Assembly: GCA_910589415.1 (NCBI GenBank)
Contig: OU342639.1
Span: forward strand, 7,510,268 to 7,574,267
DNA: 64,000 bases
Source of the DNA: Malachius bipustulatus
Taxonomy: Eukaryota; Arthropoda; Insecta; Coleoptera; Melyridae
Direction of reading: 5' to 3'
A program made the position numbers and the translations under genes. This document shows, in pieces, positions 11,817 to 23,400 of this stretch. Within the stretch, counting starts at the first letter, position 1. Every line of letters begins with the position of its first letter. Below the pieces are notes generated by a model that saw only the letters and a program-made list of their open reading frames with translations, had not been told where the DNA came from and made no database searches.

Positions 11817-12630
11817 TATCAACTCATGTCATACAAAAATGATGTTTAAGTTTAATTCAGCTAATTGCGTATATGTCTAGAAACAGATAAATGAGTACTA
11901 TCTTTTATCGCGATATTTGGATTGCAGGTTAGTTTTGTCTGGAAAAACTTGAGATGGTAGCTGCAAAAATGCGAAGCTGCACACGTGACGTGCGGCGCTC
12001 TTTCGCATGATGAACTGGAGAGAAGCTTACGCAGGATCACGTCAATTCGAAGTGGTGAATCATCCGTCGTCTAGAATTGCGATCAAGATAATTCTACCAC
12101 CCCTTCCATTGGAGATGGTAGGCATATATAAAGCGATTGCTGGGAAAGCGAGTTGGTTAATTGGTCAGTCAGTTGGAGTTTTAAAGTTGAGAAAGTGTAG
12201 TTAGGAATATGAAACATGCTTACCTATAATATTGGTGTATTAATCCTTGACTTTTGTTATTATTTTTCCTCCCAGATACTAGGAATTCATATCTCTGTGT
12301 GAATGCCGCAGTGAGAGTTGTCCTTTGTTGTGACGTTTTACTAACAACCTCCCCGTACAGAGAAAATCACAAGGATTCAATACTTATGCTGTTTACGTTC
12401 AGCACCCATACCGAACTGTGATATATTAACAGAAGAGGAAGAACGTTAGGGGAATCAGACCATGTTCTAGACGTATAGAAATATACAGTCTGTTCTGTAG
12501 AAATCAGTAAAAGACGTGATGCTGGCTAAGTACCTACATAAGTTAAATCCAAAAAAGGAGAAGAGTCAGTGAATCAAGGCGTACAAGATAAGTACTGAAT
12601 GTAAATTACTTTATCAATAAATGTTATAAA
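11817..12630. other. Unique interval with a possible TATA-type promoter
   Basis: GCATATATAAAG at 12123-12132 is followed about 40 bases on by TCAGTCAGTTGG, which resembles an arthropod initiator. The spacing is longer than the usual roughly 30 bases. The overlapping 65-codon frame (12007-12204) has no recognisable domain, so I treat this only as a weak promoter candidate. Confidence 0.2.
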
Positions 12631-13514
12631 TACAGGGTGGGCCACGGTATACGAAACGGAAAATTATGGCCGTGTCTCTGGATTTTAGGATCTTTTTATT
12701 TTTGGAGTGGATAGAGACCCGGCAGAGGTACGTTTTAAAATTATATTCATAATGTACAGGGTGTCCCAAATGCATAAAACATATCAAAGTTATGTTTTTT
12801 TTAAATGGAATGCTCCTATGTTATTGCATTTTTAGATTGTCTGAAAAGAGAAAATAAGATTGGCTTTTACAGTTGGTGCTTAAATTCAGAAGTTTTTGAG
12901 TTATAAACAAGTGAAAATCGTCATTTTTCAAGTTCATGGCCCTGTACAACGAAAACGGCTGAAGATAGAGAAAAACGGCTTACATGTCACTATTTTAACT
13001 TTTCATGTACTATCCTACGATGTAGATGAAATGTTTATACAGGGTGATAAAAAATTTGAAAAATTCTGAGATTTCTCCACGCGTCGCCAAATAAAAAAAT
13101 CAAAGAAAGCACAAATGTTTCTATACCATAGGATAGTACATAAAAAGTTAAAATAGCGACATGTAAGTCGTTTTTCTCTATCTTCAGCCGTTTTCGTTGT
13201 ACAGGGCCTTGAACTTGAAAAATGACGATTTTCACTTGTTTATAACTCAAAAACTTCTGAATTTAAGCACCAACTGTAAAAGCCAATCTTATTTTCTTTT
13301 TTCAGACAATCTAAAAATGCAATAACATAGGAGCATTCCATTTTAAAAAACATAACTGTGATATGTTTCATGCTTTTGGGACACCCTGCACATTATGAAT
13401 ATAATTTTAAAACGTACCTCTGCCGGGTCTCTATCCACTCCAAAAATAAAAAGATCCTAAAATCCAGAGACACGGCCATAATCTTCCGTTTCGTATACCG
13501 TGGCCCACCCTGTA
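12631..13514. mobile_element. Foldback element with TACAGGGTGGGCC tips and internal repeated tips
   Basis: The arms (12631-about 13020 and about 13130-13514) are near-perfect inverse copies. The outer tip is TACAGGGTGGGCCACGG. A second tip, TACAGGGTGTCCCAAATGC, lies at 12755, 124 bp in, and is mirrored near 13375-13390. A third, TACAGGGTGATAAAA, is in the centre at 13038. TA at both ends fits a mariner-type target duplication. There is no coding sequence. Confidence 0.8.
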
Positions 13515-14700
13515 TATATTAGTGATTAATTCGTGTTTAAATAAATTATATTAAATGATGTAACGCTTTAAGTGTTAATAAATAATTAATCTACTCTGAA
13601 TTTACTTTATAGACGAATCTTTCAATGGGAAATTCGTTACATAACGATGGATGCCGAGGCTTATTTTCTTGTACTCCCCTGCAGATTTCCATTTCCGCAG
13701 ACACCGCGCCCTTAGTTCAGACCTTAGCCACCTGTCACCGGTATAGATTATTTATCAGCTGAATGTCTTTATAATCCTCCATTCTCGGTTTAACCAATGC
13801 ATTGTCAGTATAGTATGTCATTATGTAACATTTGAGAGTATGTCATTGTGGTACCTTGTCTCAAAATTCACAAAAGAGATAAATAAGCTTTTTCGCTTAT
13901 CAATTCTGGAATAAAATTGATAAGCTTAAACGACGTCTCTGAATAGCATAATTATCCTGTCGTATGGAGAAACAATTTTCCCTCTCAAAATTTGACTTTT
14001 TTATTGTATTTTGGATTTATTGGTTGATAATGAATCCGAGAAATATGTTTAAGTCTATAAGTTTATCATTGTAATTAATTTATTATTGATCGTGTGGGTG
14101 TTTGAATTGTTTGAAATGATGGAGATAAAAAGTGACCGCAAACAAGCATTAGGAATTCTCCTCGAATCGCACACTCGGTTGGGGAGTTTGAACGTAAAGG
14201 CTTATGTTGGTCTCACTAATTAGTTTCATTATTTCCGAGTACCTGTACGTTGCCTGACCCGGGACTCCTATTATTCGTCTGCCGGTAAATAACATAATCT
14301 ATCTCGCACGTTAGTATTATTGCGAGGCCGTCGTCATTTTTAGTTATATTTTGTATCTTCCTAATGACTTCAAACAGTTGTCTGAATAGGTATGCATGTA
14401 ATCTGTCCTGGAATATTTTTTAAGGGGTGGTGTCTGCTTATTTCTATGATGTTCACTTGTCTATTTAGATTAAAGCTATTAAGCTTTAATTTAAATATTT
14501 AAGAAAATGAATTGAAGTTAAAATTTAACTTCAATTCATTTTCTCTGATAGATAATGGTTTAACTAACAATGTAACCCATGCACATTTCTCGTCCCCTAT
14601 TATAATTAAATAGAAACCAAAGATGTAGAGTGATAATCAGTGCAATAATTAATAGTTTTAACTTTCCTTTTAAATGTTTTTTAATGTGTAAATAAATAAA
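13515..14700. other. Interval without recognisable features
   Basis: This is AT-rich unique sequence. A local inverted repeat, TTAACTTCAATTCATTTTCT against AGAAAATGAATTGAAGTTAA, lies at about 14500-14545. No gene was recognised. Confidence 0.45.
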
Positions 14701-16270
14701 AAACCTTCTTGCGCATCAATCGCAGAAATAGTGTATTTTTATGCGATTCAATTATGAATATTTTCACCGCTTTTTAAATGGGATTTCTGAAATTTTCCAT
14801 AGTCAGGTCATATTAGCGTAGTGGTTTACTGAGAAAATTTCATTTCATTTAGTTTGAAAACGTCCCTTAGAATGGATTTTTAAATTTAACAAAATAAAAA
14901 AAAATTGGCAAATTTAATTTTTTTTTCCTTTTCCTGTGTCCGCCACTGGCTAACTTTACTTAAAAAATACTATTCTTTACACTGCCTTTAATAAATTCGC
15001 AAAAAGTGAAAGGGGAATTTTGAAAACCGAAAATTTGAAATTTTAGAGGAATAAACATCATGTTAAAACTCTCTACTGGAAAAACTTCAGCTCAACTCCT
15101 TCAAAAAAGGCTAATAAACGGTTATAGAAATTTAGCCATTTTTACCCTTTTCCTACCCACGCCACTGGCTTATTAATGAAAAATATGCAAATTTTACTGC
15201 ATTAACTCAAATTTAAAATAATTTTCTTCCAATCGTGTTAATTTGTTTTTCTAACTTGCTTATAGGTAGGTAGGTATAGGGGTTCAAATTTTGGCAATTT
15301 TTTCTAAAATTGAAAAGGCCGCCATTTTGAAACGGCTCGATTTTACTCAAATACAGAACCAGACGCTCCTTGCGGCTATCTTACTCATAAAAAAATTTCA
15401 GCCCCCTAGATTGAAAACTGCGATCAGAAACCGTGCCTCATAGACGGTTTTTGTTTTTAATTTGGAGGGACACCCTGTAGAAGTAACGCAGCTTTAGGAA
15501 ATTTTTTTTACGAAAATCAAATGTCATTTCGAAGTTTCACAAGGGTAAAAAATTTCGTTCACTAATCCTTAAATATGATGCTACAGCAGCGGTTTTAAAA
15601 TTTTAAAGAAATAAACATCATATGAAAAAAAATATTTATATCTCCGTCATTTTTCTTATTTACTTCTTGAAACTTTTAAGGGTTAAAGGATATTAGTGTA
15701 CTTACCTACTGTGAAAATTTCAGTTCAATTTCTTTAAAAATGAACTCATAAACGGTTATAGAAATTTAGACATTTTTACCCTTTTCCTACCCACGCCACT
15801 GGCTTATTAATATAAATAATGCCAATTTTATTGCTTTAATTCAAATTTCAAATAGTTTTCTTCCAATCTTGTTAATTTTATTTCAAAGTTTTATTGCCAT
15901 CTTGCTCATACAGGGGCTCAAAAAATAGCAAATTTTCAAAAAATTCAAATGGCTGCCATTTTGAAACGGCTTGGCCGATTTTGCTCAAGTGCAATACCAG
16001 ACCACTCCTTGTGGATATCTTACTCCCACAAAAATTTCAGCCTCCTAGATTGAAAACTGCGACCTGAAATGATACCACAAGAACCGGCTTGCGGGAATTT
16101 TGAAGGGACACCCTGTAGAAGTGACTCGACTTTTGGAAATTTTTTCAACGAAAATCTAACATCATTCCAACGTTTTAAAAGGATCCAAAATTTCGTTCAG
16201 TAATCTTTAAAGATAAAGCTACAGGAGCGTTTTGAAAATCGAAATTTCGCGTTTTTGGAGAAATATATAA

Positions 16271-16304
<34 letters not shown>

Positions 16305-16440
16305 CGTGGGCAGGTGAATTTTTGAAAACCACTTTTTCGTGATCTGGGGGTCATGATCGGTGGACATTTGATGAGTTTGGGTGATTTTCGAAAAGTGATG
16401 TCGTCCTCAATAGTGTATTTTTTTATTAAAAAATACACTA
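14701..16440 (+). mobile_element. Hairpin-tipped non-autonomous element, copy 1a
   Basis: End A (AAACCTTCTTGCGCATCAA) is followed at once by a stem formed by AATCGCA and TGCGATT around TAGTGTATTTTTA. End B is the terminal hairpin TAGTGTATTTTTT, loop, AAAATACACTA at 16412-16440. The body repeats a diverged module of about 640 bp containing CCACGCCACTGGCTTATTAA (about 15170 and 15795), GCCATTTTGAAACGGCT and AGGGACACCCTGTAGAAGT. An (AT)n tract lies at about 16260-16305. No coding sequence is visible. Other copies lie at 16650, 40281 and 56534, with a relic at 55650. Hairpins near both ends and a CTAA terminus recall Helitron-type elements, but this is only a suggestion. Confidence 0.65.
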
Positions 16441-16649
16441 AAATTGGATTACCTCAAGGATAACTAACATGTGCTCCAGGAGTTGTGTAGAAATAATTTG
16501 TAAAAATTCAACATCGAAGCTAAATAATCTCAACTTCTAGTTTCTGATGATGGCCAAAATAAATGGCAGAAAGCTTAAACTTTTATGAAGAAAGAGTGTT
16601 CTTAAATCAATCCTAGCTTCCCTCATCGTAATCCCCACTAAGTTAGTGC
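16441..16649. other. Spacer between two inverted copies of the hairpin-tipped element
   Basis: This unique sequence of about 200 bp separates copy 1a from the 5'-shortened inverted copy 1b. It shows no features of its own. Confidence 0.4.
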
Positions 16650-18325
16650 TTTTATATATATTTGTATATTTATATTTCATCAAACACGCGAAATTACGAT
16701 TTTAAAAACGCTCCTGTAGCTTTATCTTTGACGATTAGTGAACGAAATTTTGGATCCTTATAAAACTTTGGAATGATGTTAGATTTTCGTTGAAAAAATT
16801 TCCAAAAGTCGAGACACTTCTACAGGGTGTCCCTTCAAAATTCCAGGAATCCGGTTCTTGTGGTATCATTTCAGGTCGCAGTTTTCAATCTAGGAAGCTG
16901 AAGTTTTTGTGGGAGTAAGATATCCACAAGGAGTGGTCTGGTATTGCACTTGAGCAAAATCGGCCAAGCCGTTTCAAAATGGCAGACATTTGAATTTTTG
17001 GAAAATTTGCTATTTTTTGAGTCCCTGTATGAGCAAGATGGCAATAAAACTTTAAAATAAAATTAACAAGATTGGAAGAAAACTATTTGAAATTTGAATT
17101 AAAGCAATAAAATTGGCATTGTTTATATTAATAAGCCAGTGGCGTGGGAAGGAAAAGGGTAAAAATGTCTAAATTTCTATAACCGTTTATGAGTTCATTT
17201 TTAAAGAAATTGAACTGAAATTTTCACAGTAGGCAAGTGCACTAATATCCTTTAACTCTTAAAAGTTTCAAGAAATAAATAAGAAAAATGGCGGAGATAT
17301 TAATATTTTTTTCATATGATGTTTATTTCTCTAAAATTTTAAAACCGCTGCTGTAGCTTCATATTTAAGGATTAGTGAACGAAATTTTTTACCCTTGTGA
17401 AACTTCGAAATGACATTTGATTTTCGTAAAAAAAATTTTCTGAAGCTGCGTTACTTCTACAGGGTGTCCCTCCAAATTAAAAACAAAAACCGTCTATGAG
17501 GCACGGTTTCTGGTCGCAGTTTTCAATCTAGGGGGCTGAAATTTTTTTATGAGTAAGATAGCCGCAAGGAGTCGTCTGGTACTGTATTTGAGTAAAATCG
17601 AGCCGTTTCAAAATGGCGGTCTTTTCAATTTTAGAAAAAATTGCCAGATTTTGAACCCCTATACCTACCTTACCTATAAGCAAGTTAGAAAAACAAATTT
17701 AAACCAAATAAACACGATTGTAAGACAATTATTTTAAATTTGAGTTAATGCAGTAAAATTTGCATATTTTTCATTAATAAGCCAGTGGCGTGGGTAGGAA
17801 AAAGTTAAAAATGGCTAAATTTCTATAACCGTTTATGACCCTTTTTTGAAGGAATTGAGCTGAAATTTTTCCAGTATAGACAACTATACGAATAACCCCT
17901 AACTCTGAAAAATTTCAAGAAGCAAATAAGAAAAATAGCGGAGATATTCGAATATTTTTACATGATGTTTATTCCTCTAAAATTTTAAATTTTCGGTTTT
18001 CAAAGTTCCCCTTTCACTTTTTGCGAATTTATTAAAGGTAGTGTAAAGAATAGTATTTTTTAAGTAAAGTTAGCCAGTGGTGGACACAGGAAAAGGAAAA
18101 AAAATTAAATTTGCCAATTTTTTTTTATTTTGTTAAATTTAAAAATCCATTCTCACAAGTCACATTTTCAAACTAAATGAAATGAAATTTTCTCAGTAAA
18201 CCACTACGCTAATATGACCTGACTATGGAAAATTTCAGAAATCCAATTTAAAAAGCGGTGAAAATATTCATAATTGAATCGCATAAAAATACACTATTTC
18301 TGCGATTGATGCGCAAGAAGGTTTT
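16650..18325 (-). mobile_element. Hairpin-tipped non-autonomous element, copy 1b (inverted, end B missing)
   Basis: This is the reverse complement of copy 1a from its (AT)n tract outward, finishing GCGCAAGAAGGTTTT at 18311-18325. The hairpin end B and the adjacent CGTGGGCAGGTGAATTT block present in the other copies are absent, so the copy is truncated there. With copy 1a it makes a palindrome of about 3.6 kb. Differences between the arms are scattered point changes, so the two are separate diverged copies or an old inverted duplication. Confidence 0.65.
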
Positions 18326-19194
18326 ATTTCAATCAGATAACAAGAAATCAACAAATAGGATCAGATTTCTGAGAACATTTTCTTCATAATTAGTATCTTG
18401 TAAGATGAATCTCCATTAAAAAGTATAAGAAATTAAAGCTGAAAACTCCTCAGAACAAAATAAACAAGACCTAACAAAACGAAACAATTCGAGTTTTACA
18501 AGACTATTCAGGAGTTATTTAGTACTTATTAATTATTTAAACCTCATTAAAATTTGTATTTGAAATTTATTTGTGTGACTAAAAATGTGTATAGTTCACT
18601 ACAAACAGCTATACGTATTTTTCATAGGTGCCATAAAAATAAAATGGGAGCAATTTTTGAAAAATTAATAACAGTACTAGGTGTAATTACAGTGGGTTTA
18701 ACGTGTCCAAATTTACTATAATAATTATAATAACGTTATTTTTCCAAATTACTGATGTAGGTATTTTGTTCAGTAATTTGACTATTATAATGATCACAAT
18801 ACGTTAACAACTAAAGCACCTGTCACTTGCATTAATACTAGGTAAGTACACTTCGTTCATTTAATCAGCATATTATACGAATATATTATGTATCAATTAT
18901 TTATGTGTACATATAAATTATTTTAAACAAGTATAATTCAGTTTAATTATTCTAGTGCAAAAAGTAGAAAGAAATCTATTCCATCGCGTTAATATAGGGG
19001 AAGTATGCCTGTTATCGAATACCTAACTCCATTTCCGCATATCTCTGTTAAAATCAATGAGAAAATTTGTTTTTTTTTTTTCAATAACTTTCTCTTTTAA
19101 TTGTTCAATGTCAGGATTGGAGTTTAACATCCCTGTTTTCCCGCGTTTTTTAAGTTGTTTCATGTTTTACTGATCGAGTGAAATACTCGGAATT
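18326..19194. other. Interval without recognisable features
   Basis: This is AT-rich unique sequence up to the BEL/Pao insertion site. No gene was recognised. Confidence 0.5.
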
Positions 19195-19199
19195 GGGGA

Positions 19200-19717
19200 T
19201 GTTGCAGATTGAGCTGCTTTTAAATTAGTTAAATCATGTAGACACTGTCTATGTGAATGTAGACACGTTTAGGATGAAGAAGAACTGAAATGTCGAATTT
19301 TCTGTTAAATATTGATCCGGGAGATGCACTTCTTAGGTGGTCTTCGTGGAATAGGGAAAAAGTAAAATGTAACCCTTGCTTGCCTGCGTCAGGTGTGCAA
19401 AGCAAGATTCGCTTTTCGTTCGTTGACCAGGACAGAAGTCCTGCTGTCTCTAATACATATTCGTATTATTTCGTATCGTTCGTTCGTCAGACTAAATAAA
19501 TACCTACATACCTACTCCGACTTAATTCAAATTATTCATCTTACTAAATCGTTTAATCATATTATAATCGTCTACATAATTAGAAAATACCTTTAATTTG
19601 ATTGGTTGTCCTACAGCATTGTGTAAAATTACTAGTTTTGCATTAAAAGATTAATTTAATGTGTGTCTATTAATTTATACAGTTCATTATTCGTTCTTTG
19701 TGTACCTAAACCGTACA
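19200..19717 (+). repeat. 5' LTR of the BEL/Pao element
   Basis: It begins TGTTGCAGATTGAGCTGC and ends CCTAAACCGTACA (TG...CA ends). An AATAAA polyadenylation signal lies at 19495-19500. The copy appears identical to 25185-25702. Short open frames inside it also occur in the 3' LTR and are not genes. Confidence 0.95.
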
Positions 19718-19723
19718 TAAAAG

Positions 19724-19740
19724 TGGTCCTTCGAGCCGGA
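19724..19740 (+). other. Primer binding site, complementary to tRNA-Tyr
   Basis: TGGTCCTTCGAGCCGGA begins six bases after the 5' LTR. Its complement, TCCGGCTCGAAGGACCA, corresponds to the 3' end of eukaryotic tRNA-Tyr including CCA. It is the expected start of minus-strand DNA synthesis. Confidence 0.85.
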
Positions 19741-19920
19741 TTGTAACTGAATTTAGTGCAAATGGAAATTAATGGAAGTTGCTGGTGTACCATGGATGCA
19801 GTAAATACGTCGTTAAACAAAATTGTGCAGTTTTAAGTGTCCAAAATCGTTCATTGTCGAGTACAAGTGTTTCGTGTTTCGTGTTGGATGGTTGTTGCAG
19901 AGAAACTTCTGTACGAGCGC

Positions 19921-20043
19921 CTGGGTTGCAGACAAGGCCCTGGAGTCCACAAAAACGAGCTTCTGGATTGCAGAGCAATTCCTGGATTCCACAAAAACGA
20001 GGTCCTGGATTGCAGAGAAGTTCCTGGATTCCACCAAACTGAG
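19921..20043 (+). repeat. 42-bp tandem repeat in the BEL leader, three copies
   Basis: CTGGRTTGCAGA starts at 19921, 19963 and 20005, and each copy continues into a CTGGATTCCACAAAAACGAG-like block, so the period is exactly 42 bp. The copies differ at several positions. The repeat lies between the primer binding site and the gag start. Small open frames on both strands here come from the repeat and do not look like genes. Confidence 0.85.
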
Positions 20044-20438
20044 TAACGTACCTCTTCATTTATTATTCGAGGAAAGTTTCTTATTTCCTATTTCGTTATC
20101 GCAACAAAATTGCATATTAATCGTTCGAAGCCTAATTCGTCAGCTGATGAGTCGAAAGAAGCACTCAGACCCACCTACCTAATTAAATTCGTCGGTTTGG
20201 TTGATGTACCTACCTACTATTCGTGAATTCGTGAATAATACTAAAGTTGATAACTTTGATCGTAAAAATATAAATAATTGTAATTTCGTTCGTGTTTATA
20301 ATATTAATATACCTGTAATTATCGTATGTCATATCGTAAGTACCTAAATGTTCGTCAGTCGTACCATTGTATGAAAAATCGTTTATTATATTATTCTGTG
20401 TTATAAAAATATCGTTTGTTAAGTAATATTGTAAAAAG

Positions 20439-23400
20439 ATGGATAATTTGAAGAAAAAGAGGGGTTACGCGAAAGGATTAATTACAAAAATCGAAACGTG
20501 GGTTGAGGAGAATTTAAAAAATGAAAATAATAAAAATCAAATCGAAATTCGCAAAAGAAATTTAATAGCAGCTTATCAGAGTTATGTAAATATACAAGAA
20601 TCGATCGCAGAGATTAAAGAAGATGCCACTAAAGATAGTGAGGATGTAGAAAGTAAATTTTGTAATTTGTTTTCGAAGTTAGAAAACAAAATTGAAGAGT
20701 TAACTAGTCTAAGCACCCAACAACCTAGATTAGATGGAAACGTAGAATTTCAGAATTTCGTATCGAATTTACAACAATCGAATAAAGAATTTGTAGCCGA
20801 ATTAGTTCAGGGTGTTACGACAAGTATAAATACAAAGGGTGCAAATTCTCAAACAGTTAAGCTGCCCGAAATCAAAATTCCAATTTTTTCAGGTGATGCT
20901 GCAGAGTGGAATAGTTTTCATGATCTTTTTACTAAACTCATCATAAATAATGAGGATTTAGATAATATCGAAAAACTAATTTATCTTAAGGGATATTTGA
21001 GAGGCGAAGCACTGTCTTTAATACAGAATTTGTCGTTGGTAAGCTCGAATTTACAATCTGCAATTAAGTTGTTAGAAAATAGATATAAAAACACGTATGC
21101 GATAATCGAGGCGCACATCACCAATTTATTCGAAAACTTACCTAATTTATTGAAGCCAAAGGCTCAAAACCTGAGGGAGTTCTTAACTCATATTAATCAA
21201 AATATCGAAAGTTTGGAAAATTTAAATGTACCCGTAGATTCTTGGGACTTAATTTTAATTCACATTTTTTCCAAGAAATTGGATTTTCAATTGCAAAAGG
21301 CTTATTGCTTACATCGAGATACCAAGAACCTACCAACGTTAAAAGAATTTATTAACTTTTTAGAAAAGCAATGCAAAGCATTAGAGGAAATAGATGCAAC
21401 AAAAGGCACTAGTCCTACACCGATTAGGAAAGTTAATCATTTTATTAGTTCAACTCATAATTCGAATCAACAACAGACAAGAAATGTGACAGGAAATCAA
21501 TCCTATTTAATTTGTAATTTTTGCTCAGAGAATCATTCGATTTATAAATGTTATAAATTTAAACAATTAACTATTCAGGAAAGAAACAACTTTATAACCT
21601 CTAAAGGTTTTTGCAAAATATGTCTGTTTAGGAAACATTCGTTCGATGATACTTGCACTGGGAATAATTGTTGGCAATGTGGCAAAAGGCATAATACTCT
21701 ACTTCATATCAATTTTGATCGAGAAGTTCATTCAAATCCTAGAAATTTTCAAATTCGTCGCACAGAAAGTCGCAGCCAGTGGCAGGATCTCCATAAACCT
21801 AATTCAGGCACAATTAATCGTCAATTTAATCGTCAAAATCGTACGTATGGTTTAAACGAGGGTGTAAACCAATATCAAAATAAACATTATTCAACTAATA
21901 ATAATGCAAGTCGATTAACGCCAGAAAATAAAGAATCGGGACAAATCGTAAATCAAAAGAATTCGAGTCAATTAGAACCAAGGTCGCAAGACGGTCCCAA
22001 GCAAAAAAGTATCGTAAATGAAAATGAAAATAAAGAAAATAAGCCCGAAAGTTCGTTATCGTTTTCCACTTATTCGGAAAATAATTCGCAAATCGTACTA
22101 GCCACAGCAGTGGTAACAATTTATAGTCGCAACGGCGATCCAGTTTCGGCTAGGTGCTTACTGGATTCGGCGAGTCAGATTAGCATGTGCACAAAAGAAT
22201 TGCTAGACAAATTAAATTCGAATACTTATCGTAAAGAATTGCAAATATCAGGAATCTCGCAAATAAATGCTCAATCAAATGAGATGGTTGATTTAACCAT
22301 TAAGTCAAACGTTTATAGAAAAAATTCGTTCAAAGTTTCGTGTGCAGTATTGGAAAATATAACTTGCGAACTACCGCAAACTACTCTAAACGTATCAAAT
22401 TTAAAAATACCGGATCACATTATGTTAGCTGATCCAAATTTTTATATCTCTTCGAAAATCGACATCTTGCTAGGAGCAGACGTCTATTATGATTTAATCG
22501 TTCCAGGAGTGATTAAATTAGGAGCGGATATGCCAACCCTTTTTAGTACACTCTTAGGATATGTCGTCGGCGGTAAATTGGCAAATAATAAGCCAAAGCA
22601 TTCTAATATTAATTCGTATAATGATCTAGGGAATAGTTCACCCAATTGTTGTTCTTTTTTAAATACGTCATCGAGTAGCGATGAACTGTTACAAAAATTT
22701 TGGGAGATAGAAGACATCGAAGAGAAAACAATTTTAAGTCCCGAAAATGCAAAATCGGAAGAAATTTTTAAAGAAACGACGATTCGATTAGAAAATGGAC
22801 GATTTCAAATAAATTTTCCATTTAAAAACCAAGAAAATAAATCGTGTAATTTAGGTGAATCGTTTTTGCAAGCAAGAAAACGATTTGCTGGTCTCGAAAA
22901 ACGATTTCTAAGAGACCCAAATTTAAAATTGAAATATAAACAATTTATCGATGAATATGTAAACTTAAATCATGCAAAAATCGTCCCTCTAAGTTCTCAT
23001 AATGAGAAAGGAGAAAATAAATATTTTATGCCGCATCACGCAGTTATACGTGAAGATAATGAAACAACAAAATTGCGTGTTGTTTTTGACGCTTCGATGA
23101 AAACTTCATCGGGTTTATCGCTTAATGATATTTTATTAAAAGGCTATACGGTACAACCGGAATTATTCGATATCATATGTAGATTTCGGATAGGTACTTT
23201 CGTAGTCATTGCGGACATTGAAAAAATGTACCGTCAGATTCGTGTAAATCCGAATCACACATTTTTACAGAACATCCTGTGGCGTGAAAATGAAAATGAA
23301 CCTTTACAATGTTTAGAGTTATTAACAATCACGTATGGTACGAATTTCGCGCCCTTTGCTGCCACTAGATGTTTAAAAGAACTGGCTGAAAAAGAATCGC

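Noticed and set aside
12007..12204. 65-codon frame near a TATA-like word
   Set aside because: There is no recognisable protein and the TATA-to-initiator spacing is about 40 bases, too long to support a promoter call.
19290..19596. Two small frames in the 5' LTR
   Set aside because: They are duplicated exactly in the 3' LTR and lie in regulatory sequence.
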